From Bog-473 sp963779735 (GTDB lineage Bacteria > Actinomycetota > Acidimicrobiia > Acidimicrobiales > RAAP-2), in NCBI GenBank assembly GCA_963779735.1, contig CAVZZJ010000007.1:62001-126000 (forward strand): DNA of 64,000 nucleotides, read 5' to 3'. The first letter of the stretch is position 1, and every line of letters begins with the position of its first letter. Below the pieces are notes generated by a model that was not told the origin of the DNA, made no database searches, and worked only from the letters and a program-made list of their open reading frames with translations. Positions 42,831-51,002 of this stretch are shown one piece after another. The translations under genes were made by a program, and so were the position numbers.

Positions 42831-43149
42831 TTGGATCCCCGGTGGCGCCGGGGCGACGGTCTTGGACTGCCTCAACTGAAGCACCAGTTCACAGGCGTAT
42901 CGCCGCAGATCCCCAGCTTGTCCGGGACACCCTCTCGGCGCTATGAAAGCTCCATCGTGCGTCAATCACTACCTACGCATCGAAGAAGAGTTGAAGAATC
43001 GCGGCGTCGGCGTCTCCAAGGGCAGTTCTACAAGGGCAGTTCTATTGTTGGCCCTGCCAGATTCGCGTCGGTCACGCGAGCACGCAGCGCGTATCCTCGT
43101 GAGACCTACCCTCGAACGGAGTTCCCGCCGAAACCCAAGGAGGTGCCTG

Positions 43150-43257
43150 ATGGCCCAGCCTCCATCACAAGCAGATGGCATCGTGCTGACCCACTTCAAC
43201 CCCCTAAGGCGGATCAAAGGTCTGGGCTATTTGTTACCGATTGTTCGTCTCCGATGA
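43150..43257 (+). pseudogene. VOC/glyoxalase-family N-terminal fragment
   Basis: ATG 43150 is preceded by AAGGAGG with good spacing. The 35-aa frame begins MAQPPSQADGIVLTHF, which resembles the first strand of a VOC (vicinal oxygen chelate) domain. After HFN it becomes PLRRIKGLGYLLPIVRLR and stops, so the rest of the ~120-residue domain is lost. The strong ribosome binding site suggests it was once expressed. Confidence 0.45.
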
Positions 43258-43371
43258 CTGCCTTGCCGCTTTGCCCCTCGCCCCGCATTCATGCAGACAC
43301 GGTTGTTCCCCGCACCCAACTCGGCGACCCCGTAGCGAGACCCGCGGTCGCACGTCCCATTTGGCGCAACG

Positions 43372-45201
43372 ATGACTACTGAAGCCTCGGCCCCTGTGTC
43401 ACCAAAGCTGCAGCCCAAGAGAGTGGAGTCGAACCAGCCCGCCGGCCAGCTCGCTGGGACGCTGTTGTCGGTCAACGTCGGCTTGCCGAAGGATGTGTCC
43501 TGGCAGGGGAGAACGGTCTTTACAGGGGTGTTCAAGGACCCGGCGCCCGGTTCCCGCCGGGTCGGCAGGCTTAACGTTGACGGCGATGGTCAAGGCGATC
43601 TGAGCGGTCACGGCGGCGAACAGCGTGCGGTGTTCGTTTACCAGATCGACTCGTATCGGTATTGGGAACGCGAGCTTGGGCGCCACGATTTCGTCTACGG
43701 ACAGTTCGGCGAGAACTTCACTGTGGAGGGACTAGCCGACGACGAGGTATGCATTGGCGATCGCTACCAGATCGGTAGCGCGACCTTCGAGGTGACACAA
43801 CCTCGCGTCACCTGCTATCGCGTCGGGATCCGCATGAACGATCCGCAGATTCCCGCGTTGCTCGTCTCCCACCACCGCCCCGGCTTCTACTTCCGGGTGC
43901 TCGAAGAGGGCGAGGTACAGGCGGGAGACAACATCATCAAGCTCTCTTCGGGACCCGAGCAGATGACCGTCGCCGACGTCGATGGGCTGCTCTACCTGCC
44001 CGGGCACACACGTCAAGGGTTGCTGCGAGCCCTCCGGATTCCCGCCCTCAGCCCCGGCTGGCAGGGCTCGTTTCGAGCTCTGCTGAATGAGGAGCCCGGC
44101 AGCGGCAACGCGGGACTCGCTGTGACGAGCCCACCTCCCGCCTGGCCCGGCTTTCGTCATTTGACCGTCACCGCAATCACGCGCGAAAGCGACTCGGCGA
44201 TCTCGATACGCCTCGAAGACCCCACGGGCACTCCACTACCGGCGGCGCGCCCTGGTCAGTACCTCACTCTGCGAGTCCAGCCTGACAAGCAGCAGCAGGC
44301 GCTGTTGCGCAACTACTCCCTCTCCGGTCCACCCGGGGCGGGTTACTACCGGATCACCGTCAAGCGCGAACGCGATGGCGCCGTCAGCGGCTATCTGCAC
44401 ACTCGTCTTGCCGTCGACGACCAACTCGACATTGCAGCACCACGCGGCACGTTCATCCTCGATCAGACGCAGACACCCGTACTCCTGATTAGCGCCGGGA
44501 TCGGTGCCACCCCCGTTCTCGCCATGCTGCAGGCACTGGGGCAGGAGCACTCCGACCGGGAGATCTGGTATCTGTACGGCGCCCGCAACGGTCGTGAGCA
44601 CCCGTTCGCCGCCGAGGCTCGTGCCCTCCTCGCCTCGCTGCCGAACGTACGGGCCCACGTGTACTACAGCCGCCCCGGCCCGGCTGACCTCGAAGGCCGC
44701 GACTACGACAGTGCGGGACGTCTCACCGCGTCATTGCTCGCCGAACTGAATCCACCCTCAGCGGCCGAGGTATACGTGTGTGGGCCCTCCGCCTTCATGG
44801 ACGACGTCAGCGCCGGTCTGGCCGCCTTGGGGTTCGACGCCTCCCGCGTCCACACGGAGGTGTTCGGGCCGGCAGCGGGCCAGACGCCGGGGATCGCAGC
44901 GACGCCGGCGCGGGCACCCCATCCACCCGCCGGCCCTCCCGGAAACGGGCCGGCAATCGCGTTCGCCCGCAGCGACCTCACGATCCCATGGAGCAGCGGC
45001 TTCGGCAGCCTGCTCGAACTCGCCGAGTCCTGCGACGTACCCGTCCGCTGGTCGTGCCGCACTGGCGTCTGTCACACCTGCGAGACAACGCTCATCGCGG
45101 GAAATGTCGATTACAGCCCCGACCCCGTTGAACCTCCCGCTCAAGGAAGTGTCCTCATCTGCTGCTCACAGCCCCGCGACGACATAGTGCTCGATCTGTG
45201 A
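43372..45201 (+). CDS. MOSC domain - flavin reductase - 2Fe-2S ferredoxin fusion oxidoreductase
   Basis: This 609-aa fusion has three parts. MOSC domain (~28-190) carries YiiM-like VGRLNVDGDGQGDLSGHGGE, YGQFGENFTVEGLADDEV, and the conserved Cys148 in QPRVTCYRVGIRMND. Next is a ferredoxin-reductase-type module (~225-495): FAD-binding RNYSLSGPP, PGQYLTLRVQ, and the NAD-binding LLISAGIGATPVLAM. A plant-type 2Fe-2S ferredoxin (~525-609) ends it, with SCRTGVCHTCE (C-x4-C-x2-C) and a fourth Cys in VLICCSQP. MOSC proteins bind the molybdenum cofactor, so electrons may flow from NAD(P)H through flavin and iron-sulfur to a Mo centre that reduces N-hydroxylated compounds (inference). The single-chain reductase arrangement is complete. 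It is monocistronic. Confidence 0.9.
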   Translation: MTTEASAPVSPKLQPKRVESNQPAGQLAGTLLSVNVGLPKDVSWQGRTVFTGVFKDPAPGSRRVGRLNVDGDGQGDLSGHGGEQRAVFVYQIDSYRYWERELGRHDFVYGQFGENFTVEGLADDEVCIGDRYQIGSATFEVTQPRVTCYRVGIRMNDPQIPALLVSHHRPGFYFRVLEEGEVQAGDNIIKLSSGPEQMTVADVDGLLYLPGHTRQGLLRALRIPALSPGWQGSFRALLNEEPGSGNAGLAVTSPPPAWPGFRHLTVTAITRESDSAISIRLEDPTGTPLPAARPGQYLTLRVQPDKQQQALLRNYSLSGPPGAGYYRITVKRERDGAVSGYLHTRLAVDDQLDIAAPRGTFILDQTQTPVLLISAGIGATPVLAMLQALGQEHSDREIWYLYGARNGREHPFAAEARALLASLPNVRAHVYYSRPGPADLEGRDYDSAGRLTASLLAELNPPSAAEVYVCGPSAFMDDVSAGLAALGFDASRVHTEVFGPAAGQTPGIAATPARAPHPPAGPPGNGPAIAFARSDLTIPWSSGFGSLLELAESCDVPVRWSCRTGVCHTCETTLIAGNVDYSPDPVEPPAQGSVLICCSQPRDDIVLDL

Positions 45202-45344
45202 CCGGCATTAACAGAGGGGTCTAGTCCTGCGGCGAGAGTTCGCGGATTTTTACCATCTGAGTTCGTTGGGCTACGCCCCGCCGCCAAAAATCATGGCATT
45301 CACTCATTTCCTCGAGACCCTCGGCGCTAAAGAGCTGCGCCCAC

Positions 45345-46505
45345 TTAAGCCGCTGATTCGGAGGCCGCCGAGGCGAGCTCGAGCGGCAGGTTATAGAACT
45401 TGATCACGTTGTTTCGACCGATCGAGACTTGATCCTGCACCGGAACCCCCTCGAATTGCCGTTCCAGCACCGCGCCCGAGTTCGGCCAGGCACCGTCGAA
45501 GTGTGGAAAGTCTGCACCCCACATCAGATTTTCTCGGCCGATGATCCCGCGATTGACGATCGCCGTTCGGTCCCGCATGAACGTACAGCCGACATGATCG
45601 TGGAAGATCTCGCTCGGTTTGCGGCCTGATGTGATTTCAGCCGCCGGCCCTCTTTCGTTTGCCCAGATCTGGTCGAGCCTCCAGCGGTCATCCATCCGTT
45701 CGAGGATCGCAAGCGGCCACGACGCATCGTTCTCCACGGACAGGACCTTGAGATTTGGATGGCGGTCGAACAGTCCCGTGAAAATCATCGAGAGGATGGT
45801 GTACATGGTCGGCGTGAAGACACAGGCGAAGTCGACGAACCGGTTGCCCGTATTCATCCAGGTTGTCTCGCTTGCCGCTACATGAAGGCTGATAGGAGCT
45901 TCGAGCGCTTCTGCGGCCGCCCAGAACTTCTCAAACCTCGGATCACCGTAGCTCGCACCCGAGCGCTGCCCGATGCTGATCATCGCACCGCGCAGGCCCA
46001 TACCGACACAACGTTCCAACTCCGCGACGCTGCGATCGACGTCCTCGGTATCGATCATCGCCACGCCGAACAGTTGTCTCGGCGCTCCCCCACAGTGCTC
46101 CGCGAGCCAGTCGTTGAAGGCGCGGAAGCAGGCTTGGCGGAACTCTGGATCCTCGAGCGCGAAGAAGGTGAGCCCTGTGCTGGTATAGATGATCTCGGCA
46201 TCCATTCCCTCTCGGTCGAGCTCAGCTGCTCGCGCGGTAGGGTCATAGGCGCCCTCGGGCACGTCGCACCAGCGCCCTTCCATACCGAAGCGCGCTTCGG
46301 GGTCGGTGTACTTCGCCTTGGTGGCCATCAGTCCGAGCGGTCCACCGATATTGGCATTCTCGTTGATGACATAGGCATCACCACGTTCGTTGCTCACGAG
46401 GCGAGGTGCACGATCGCGGAATTGGCGATCTATGCGGGTCGTCCACAGATCGGGAGGCTCTGCGATGTGAGAGTCAGCCGACACCAGCCTAAATGGAAGC
46501 GTCAT
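45345..46505 (-). CDS. amidohydrolase family protein (amidohydrolase_2)
   Basis: This 386-aa TIM-barrel metal-dependent hydrolase has the N-terminal metal motif VSADSHIAEPPDLW (D-x-H), MDAEIIYTSTGLTFFALEDP, a second His in APISLHVAASETTW, and the C-terminal WGADFPHFDGAWPNS, where the Asp would activate water. Such enzymes are often decarboxylases or hydrolases of aromatic or cyclic acids. It lies at the end of the catabolic block with the CoA-transferases and the MOSC fusion. A fragment of a VOC protein follows on the same strand upstream. Confidence 0.88.
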   Translation of the reverse strand: MTLPFRLVSADSHIAEPPDLWTTRIDRQFRDRAPRLVSNERGDAYVINENANIGGPLGLMATKAKYTDPEARFGMEGRWCDVPEGAYDPTARAAELDREGMDAEIIYTSTGLTFFALEDPEFRQACFRAFNDWLAEHCGGAPRQLFGVAMIDTEDVDRSVAELERCVGMGLRGAMISIGQRSGASYGDPRFEKFWAAAEALEAPISLHVAASETTWMNTGNRFVDFACVFTPTMYTILSMIFTGLFDRHPNLKVLSVENDASWPLAILERMDDRWRLDQIWANERGPAAEITSGRKPSEIFHDHVGCTFMRDRTAIVNRGIIGRENLMWGADFPHFDGAWPNSGAVLERQFEGVPVQDQVSIGRNNVIKFYNLPLELASAASESAA

Positions 46506-46576
46506 TTCTCATCTTCTCCTCGACGTCAGCGCTGAGGAGCTCAAACCGTGCACACCAGCGATGACCACCACCCATC

Positions 46577-46846
46577 TTATTCGGCCAGCGTAGCCTGGGT
46601 GAAACGCGGATCGCCTCGGCAAAGTGCGCTCGAGAAACCCCACGGAATCCGGAGGCTGTCGGCGGGATCAGTCACGATCATGGTGTCGGTATGTGCTCGA
46701 AGCCCTACGCCCGATCTCTCGAGATGGTCGGCGACCCGCTCGAGGTCCCGAACCTTCCATGTCAACGAGCCATACCTGTCCTGCGGAACGCCCCTTCGCC
46801 ATCCCTCCATGGCTGGCGATCCTTCGTCACGGCCGCGCCACCTCAA
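46577..46846 (-). pseudogene. VOC/glyoxalase-like C-terminal fragment
   Basis: From ~residue 25 the reading GSLTWKVRDLERVADHLERS, GVGLRAHTDTMIVTDPADSL and RIPWGFSSALCRGDPRF matches the second half of a VOC-type domain (TWKVRDLERV--HLE--GV----D---VTDP-D--G-PWGF). The first half (~60-70 residues) is absent, and the upstream DNA offers no in-frame continuation or ribosome binding site. It lies 71 bp upstream of the amidohydrolase gene on the same strand, so it may be the wreck of an operon partner. Confidence 0.6.
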
Positions 46847-47172
46847 GGACGCCGTCGGCCGAGCAACGAAGGTTCCCTGTGTGGCTCGAATCGCCGTAGA
46901 TGGGTCGTTGTGGAGTACATGGGACGCCCCCGCAACCGCTACACGTCAAGGAATATGCAACTGGGGATGGACTCGCGACCGCAGGACTCTCCCTTTGAGG
47001 TGTCCATTGCAGCTCGAGTGCAAGCTGGTGAACTCCCGGTTGACTCGGACTCGGGGCCTTGCTTCTCCTCGCCGTGACCGCCATGGTGGAAGAACGAGGA
47101 CGCGCTCGCGGACCACACACCCCGGGGAGCGCGGCTCCTGGGCCTGATACACCCCTTCGGTACCCTCTCACC

Positions 47173-47481
47173 GTGCCCGACCCCGCCTCAGCCCTCATCG
47201 CCTGGTTGATGACCCCCGGAATCGGAGAGCAACTGCCGACGCCTGACGATCTTGCCCACCGCCCGGCGTGGATGAAGCGGGCACAGTGTCGGGGCGTGGA
47301 CCGGGACCTGTTCTTCCCGGACCACGGCGTCAAGGGGACAAGGGCCCGCATGATCTGCTGGAGCTGCCCGGTGCGGCAGGAGTGCCTCGACTTCGCCATG
47401 GCGAATCCACAGATGGCGGGGATATGGGGTGGCACGACCGAACGAGAGCGGCAGAAGACACGTGCCCAGCGGGCGGCATAG
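47173..47481 (+). CDS. WhiB-family iron-sulfur transcription factor
   Basis: This 102-aa protein starts at GTG 47173, because similarity to the decayed copy at 38576 begins exactly there. Four cysteines in WhiB spacing are C39, C62, C65 and C71 (AQCRGVDRDLFFPD; ICWSCPVRQECLDFA), followed by the GIWGG turn (GIWGGTTERERQ) and a basic C-terminus for DNA binding. WhiB proteins hold a 4Fe-4S cluster and sense nitric oxide or redox changes, working with sigma factors. They are restricted to Actinobacteria, which supports the taxonomic call. Monocistronic. Confidence 0.93.
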   Translation: MPDPASALIAWLMTPGIGEQLPTPDDLAHRPAWMKRAQCRGVDRDLFFPDHGVKGTRARMICWSCPVRQECLDFAMANPQMAGIWGGTTERERQKTRAQRAA

Positions 47482-47518
47482 CCTCGCGACCTTTCGAGGT
47501 TGGGGAGCGGCAAGGGGG

Positions 47519-48031
47519 TCAGCTATCCAGGCGCTGTACGAGCCCACGTACGTAGGCCGCCTGCCCCACGTGCTGCAGATCATCCGCAATTACGCTCACT
47601 AGTCGGATGCGGACCGTCTCCGGCGGATTCAGCGAGTAATCGATTGCTCGCTCGAGTTCGGCGTCGCTGAGGGTAGGTAGGTACGCCACCGTCTTCTCGT
47701 GGACGTCTTCAAAGTAGCCGAGAAGCAGTGTGGCGTCGGCGGTGACCTTAGCCACATCCTCGGGCCCATGACCGTAGCCGGTGTCGGAAGGATCGAGAGG
47801 GAGCGCGAACCGCTCGGACCAACCTCCCTCCGTCCACGCCTGTTCCCCTCCGTGCAGTGCTGCGACATGGTCATCTTGGATGCGGGTGAGGTGCCATACC
47901 AACCAGGCGATCGAGTTGGACTCGCCGTCGGCACGGTACGCCAGTTGTTGGGGGGAGAGACCGTTGACCGCGGGATAAACCGCATCGCGGACCCTCTCAA
48001 AGGCATCTGCCAGGACATCCGAACTCGCCAT
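47519..48031 (-). CDS. DinB-family protein (DUF664-type)
   Basis: This 170-aa four-helix-bundle protein has FERVRDAVYPAVNGLSPQQL, SNSIAWLVWHLTRIQDDHVA with the first metal-ligand His, and DDLQHVGQAAYVRGLV with a further His. The DinB/YfiT fold holds a divalent metal through three histidines; a third His should lie in the HEKTV region (DVHEKTVAYL). Roles range from thiol transferases to hydrolases. The downstream WhiB gene converges on it with 37 bp between. Substrate unknown. Confidence 0.8.
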   Translation of the reverse strand: MASSDVLADAFERVRDAVYPAVNGLSPQQLAYRADGESNSIAWLVWHLTRIQDDHVAALHGGEQAWTEGGWSERFALPLDPSDTGYGHGPEDVAKVTADATLLLGYFEDVHEKTVAYLPTLSDAELERAIDYSLNPPETVRIRLVSVIADDLQHVGQAAYVRGLVQRLDS

Positions 48032-48308
48032 CGGTGGCCTCCTTCCACTCTCGGTATCCTATGGCGAGGCCCCGGGCCGCAACGCCTCGCGGATCTTGTT
48101 CGCCAAGGTGGCGAACTCTGGGTCTCTGACAGATTGGTGTTGGCCGTACGGTCGACCTTGCGGGCGTTGAACGCTGATTGACAACGCATCCCCAGTCCTG
48201 TGCACCTGTGGCACGACGACAAGTTCCATGAGTCGATGGCAACAGACAACAAGCTTGGGTATCGCGCCCTGAAGTGTTCCGGTTGAGCATGAAAGATCAG
48301 CCGCCGAG

Positions 48309-48974
48309 TCAGACCGTCCCGAGCGCTCTGCCGCAGCGTTGGCAGTAGACCAGGCGCACCGACAAGACAGCTTCGTCGGCAACGGGGTCTTCGGCTGGTA
48401 CGTCGATCACCTTGTACCGGGCTTCCTCGGCAAGTCCGGCTCCACAGCGCTCACAGCGGGGTGGATCGGCTCTTACCTCAGTGCCGGTCACTCTGGGCAC
48501 ATGGGTGATACTCGCATCGCCCTCGCGGTGCTCTACCTCTTGAGCAGATCCCGACATGAGATCGAAGACGTCACCGCGAAGCACGTCGAGGTCCACGCCG
48601 AGGTTCCGGATGACCTGCGCCGCTCCTTCACCTTCGATCAAGCCAAGCAGCAGATGCTCGGTGCCGATATAGCTGTGGCTAAGGCGCAGGGCCTCGCGAA
48701 GGGCAAGTTCAAGAACCTTCTTTGCTTGCGGTGTGAAGGGTGGGGATCCGATCGGGCCATTCTTGAGTGGTCCGACAATCTCCTCTACCCGATGCCGTGC
48801 AGCTTCTAATGTGACCCCGCAGCGCTCCAGGGCGTGAGCCGCCACCCCATCGCCCTCGTGGATCAGTCCCAGCAAGATGTGCTCCGTACCAATGAAGCTG
48901 TGGTTGAGGAGCCGTGCTTCCGCCTGAGCCAGGACGAGGACACGCCTCGCTCGGTCCGTGAAACGTTCAAACAC
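48309..48974 (-). CDS. stand-alone Clp N-domain protein with C-terminal zinc-ribbon
   Basis: This 221-aa protein has both Clp-N repeats: FTDRARRVLVLAQAEARLLN followed by TEHILLGLIHEGDGVAAHAL, and FTPQAKKVLELALREALRLS followed by TEHLLLGLIEGEGAAQVI. No AAA+ modules follow. The C-terminus adds two CxxC pairs (RCERCGAGL ~173 and YCQRCGRALG ~212) forming a probable zinc ribbon. ClpC N-domains bind substrates and adaptors. A version without the ATPase may act as a competitor or adaptor for ClpC. The extra zinc ribbon is unusual to my knowledge. Monocistronic. Confidence 0.85.
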   Translation of the reverse strand: MFERFTDRARRVLVLAQAEARLLNHSFIGTEHILLGLIHEGDGVAAHALERCGVTLEAARHRVEEIVGPLKNGPIGSPPFTPQAKKVLELALREALRLSHSYIGTEHLLLGLIEGEGAAQVIRNLGVDLDVLRGDVFDLMSGSAQEVEHREGDASITHVPRVTGTEVRADPPRCERCGAGLAEEARYKVIDVPAEDPVADEAVLSVRLVYCQRCGRALGTV

Positions 48975-49056
48975 GAACTGAGGCTACCGGGCGGGTGGCA
49001 ATAGTGCGCTGGCGTCAGTCCACCGCCAATTGCCGCTCGTCGACGGCCCCGCCTTC

Positions 49057-49326
49057 TCATGTTTCCATTCTCTTCACCACTATCGTTGGCACAGCCTCCG
49101 ATGAGGAAAATCTCCCAATCGTCGTGTTCGGCATCGACGGACACTCGCCAGGCAGTGGGTCAAGGGGCGACCACGTCTGAGTTGTGGGGTCATACGCGTC
49201 GACCTCTGAGGACCCCAGGGCTGTCTCGCCACCGACTGCAATTACCCTTCCGTCAGCCACCCCCCGAACCGGGCTGGAGCAGGCTGAGGATCGTCGGTCA
49301 GATATTGACCGCGAAGAAACATCCAC
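49057..49326 (-). pseudogene. kelch-repeat protein fragment
   Basis: The frame encodes one kelch blade, ADGRVIAVGGETALGSSEVD followed by AYDPTTQTWSPLDPLPG, with the diglycine and Tyr/Trp pattern typical of the family. The remainder lacks further blades, and the surrounding sequence shows no continuation. Complete kelch propellers need five to seven blades, so this is a fragment with no independent function. Confidence 0.5.
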
Positions 49327-49386
49327 CCTCTCCCATGGCTACAGGACATTCTGGAAACGATCAACGACCATTGCGATGATGTCACA

Positions 49387-49671
49387 GTGCGTCACGAACA
49401 GTTCACCATCCGTTCCCGCTGTGTTCGACTTGTCGAACACTACGCGGACGACGTGCGTGCTATGCGCGATGGGGTTGGCGTCGAAATCGTCCCGCGGCTA
49501 CCGTCCCAATCTGTGGGTGAACGCTATGGGGTGGTGCTGGTTCCTATCACCGAAGTGAGGTTGTCAGCTGACGACATTGTGGCCGAGCGTGAGAATAATG
49601 GTTGGCGGCTGGTGTCCAAGAGAATGGACCGATACGGGGCCGAGGTCATCGTTTTTCGCCAACCAGCCTGA
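49387..49671 (+). CDS. hypothetical protein, probably 5'-truncated
   Basis: The 94-aa frame from GTG 49387 (RHEQFTIRSRCVRLVEHYAD, VPITEVRLSADDIVAERENN, GWRLVSKRMDRYGAEVIVFR) looks coding. In the same frame upstream, LQDILETINDHCDDVT also looks coding, which suggests the original start lies further 5' and was lost where the kelch fragment begins. GTG 49387 has no strong ribosome binding site. No family recognised. Confidence 0.4.
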   Translation: MRHEQFTIRSRCVRLVEHYADDVRAMRDGVGVEIVPRLPSQSVGERYGVVLVPITEVRLSADDIVAERENNGWRLVSKRMDRYGAEVIVFRQPA

Positions 49672-49806
49672 CGCTGCCTCAGTCACAGAGCAGGTATGTG
49701 TCAAGTGCGCGAACTTCAATGGGGCGAAGAGAACAAGGAGTGCTTGTCTAGTAAGCATTCTGCCAAGCCCCTCCATCCGGTCGGGCGTGTGAGTTAGGAG
49801 GCAACC

Positions 49807-50133
49807 ATGGCCAACGAAACACCCGTACTCGACACGATCGCCGCGATGACCCTGGAATCGGTCGAGCGATGCGGCCTCGATGTCGACGCATTGCTCTTGG
49901 TCCGTATCGCTGCGTTGGCCGCGGTGGATGCCAAGCCTGCTTCTTATCTGTTGCATGTCGGGCCTGCCGTAGATGCCGGCGTGACCATCGAACGGGTTCA
50001 GGACGTGCTGGTAGCGGTAGCGCCGATAGTGGGCACCGCTAGAGTGATGTCAGCGTCTCTGGCGATCACGGAAGCCTTGGGGATGGCAATCGAGATCTTG
50101 GCGGCTGAGATGGACGCTGAACTCGACGCATGA
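49807..50133 (+). CDS. carboxymuconolactone decarboxylase-family protein
   Basis: This 108-aa protein starts at ATG after TTAGGAGG. All-helical sequence LDVDALLLVRIAALAAVDAK, ASYLLHVGPAVDAGVTIERV and VLVAVAPIVGTARVMSASLA follows the CMD fold, with the VAPIVGTARVMSA helix typical of a hydrophobic hexamer interface. The CxxC pair of the AhpD peroxidase branch is absent. Related proteins are decarboxylases of gamma-carboxymuconolactone or uncharacterised. It is monocistronic. Confidence 0.8.
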   Translation: MANETPVLDTIAAMTLESVERCGLDVDALLLVRIAALAAVDAKPASYLLHVGPAVDAGVTIERVQDVLVAVAPIVGTARVMSASLAITEALGMAIEILAAEMDAELDA

Positions 50134-50153
50134 CGTGACTTGACCCGTGTCGC

Positions 50154-50441
50154 ATGCACAACGAGCGACCCAGAGGAGAGGGCGGCGACGACGGGGCATT
50201 GGGGAAGCCCGCCGTCACCTGGGCGCACAGGATCCGTGATCCTGATGCACCCCACGACGAACTATACGATCCTCTACGTCCTCCCAGGGATACGGTTCGA
50301 CCACCAAACGTCGCGCTGGAACAAAACCTTTTGTTCAGCGGCTTCGGGGCAACCTTTCCGGTCGCCGAATGCCCGAAGATGAGCCATAGCCTAGAAACCG
50401 GGCCAACGAGATGCAGGGCAGTAACCTTGAGGGGAAGCTGA
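50154..50441 (+). CDS. possible small ORF, 95 aa, weak
   Basis: The frame from ATG 50154 encodes RIRDPDAPHDELYDPLRPPR and GFGATFPVAECPKMSHSLET segments that look mildly protein-like. Codon third positions are mixed, no ribosome binding site is clear and no family is recognised. The stop is immediately adjacent to the stop of the minus-strand gene at 50442. Most of this 300-bp region may be non-coding. Confidence 0.2.
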   Translation: MHNERPRGEGGDDGALGKPAVTWAHRIRDPDAPHDELYDPLRPPRDTVRPPNVALEQNLLFSGFGATFPVAECPKMSHSLETGPTRCRAVTLRGS

Positions 50442-50600
50442 TCAGGGGTCCCTGATCACGCTGATCACCCGTTCCCTGGGGAACGCCGCGATAGTGTCGT
50501 TCCCGCTGGAAAGCGTTACCCAGTCTGTCGACACCCGCATCTCACTAGCGTCTCGCACGACCGGCTCTTGTCCAGCAAGCGTTACTGTGTATTGTGCCAT
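50442..50600 (-). CDS. conserved-looking small protein, 52 aa
   Basis: ATG 50600 is preceded by GAAGGTGAG, a good ribosome binding site. The protein begins MAQYTVTLAGQEPVVRDA and ends AAFPRERVISVIRDP, with a central VSTDWVTLSSGND. Alternation of strands suggests a small beta sheet with an ordered C-terminal helix. Codon use is typical of genes in this window. No family recognised. The stop lies inside a near-perfect 20-bp palindrome (50439-50458, TGATCAGGG/CCCTGATCA) that could act as a transcription end signal. Confidence 0.6.
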   Translation of the reverse strand: MAQYTVTLAGQEPVVRDASEMRVSTDWVTLSSGNDTIAAFPRERVISVIRDP

Positions 50601-50716
50601 CTCACCTTCTCTAATAGCTTCCTATGTACCCTAGACCCGCTCACGGCGGATCGCGGAGCCGCACGCGGTGCGATCACGATGCGCTGGGCGAGGTTGGCAG
50701 AGGTTGGTGTATCGGC

Positions 50717-51002
50717 ATGAAGAGGGCTCGAATCGCCGGCGTTGTCCGCAGCCACGACGACGAGGAAGGATGGGGTGTCATCGACGCCGCCGAGATTCCT
50801 GGCGGATGTTTTCGTACCCTTCTCAAGTATCGTCGGCGTGGGTTATCGGAGCCTTGGCGTTGGAGAACGGGTGACGCTGCCCATCGAACATCCCGGGCAA
50901 GACACCGTCACTGGCCACCAGCCAGTGCCCGCCTCATCGGCGGTTGGTGTAATGCCAACCACTGGCCACTGCAGCCCTAAAGAGACGGTGGAGCGGCGCT
51001 GA
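50717..51002 (+). pseudogene. cold-shock-domain protein gene with one-base frameshift
   Basis: The frame from ATG 50717 (MKRARIAGVVRSHDDEEGWG, VIDAAEIPGGCF) is the first half of a cold-shock-like RNA-binding domain (VVRS-DDEEGWGVI-A-E-PGGCF). At a run of four T (about 50811-50814) the frame breaks, and the next frame continues VPFSSIVGVGYRSLGVGERV, TLPIEHPGQDTVTG to 51002. One T fewer would restore a single ~95-aa protein. The stop region overlaps the convergent secreted-protein gene by 26 bp, which is another sign that the tail is not the original. Confidence 0.6.

Noticed and set aside
48059..48382. 107-aa minus-strand ORF between DinB and Clp-N genes
   Set aside because: Its tail (EFATLANKIREALRPGASP) is slightly protein-like, but no start, ribosome binding site or family supports it.
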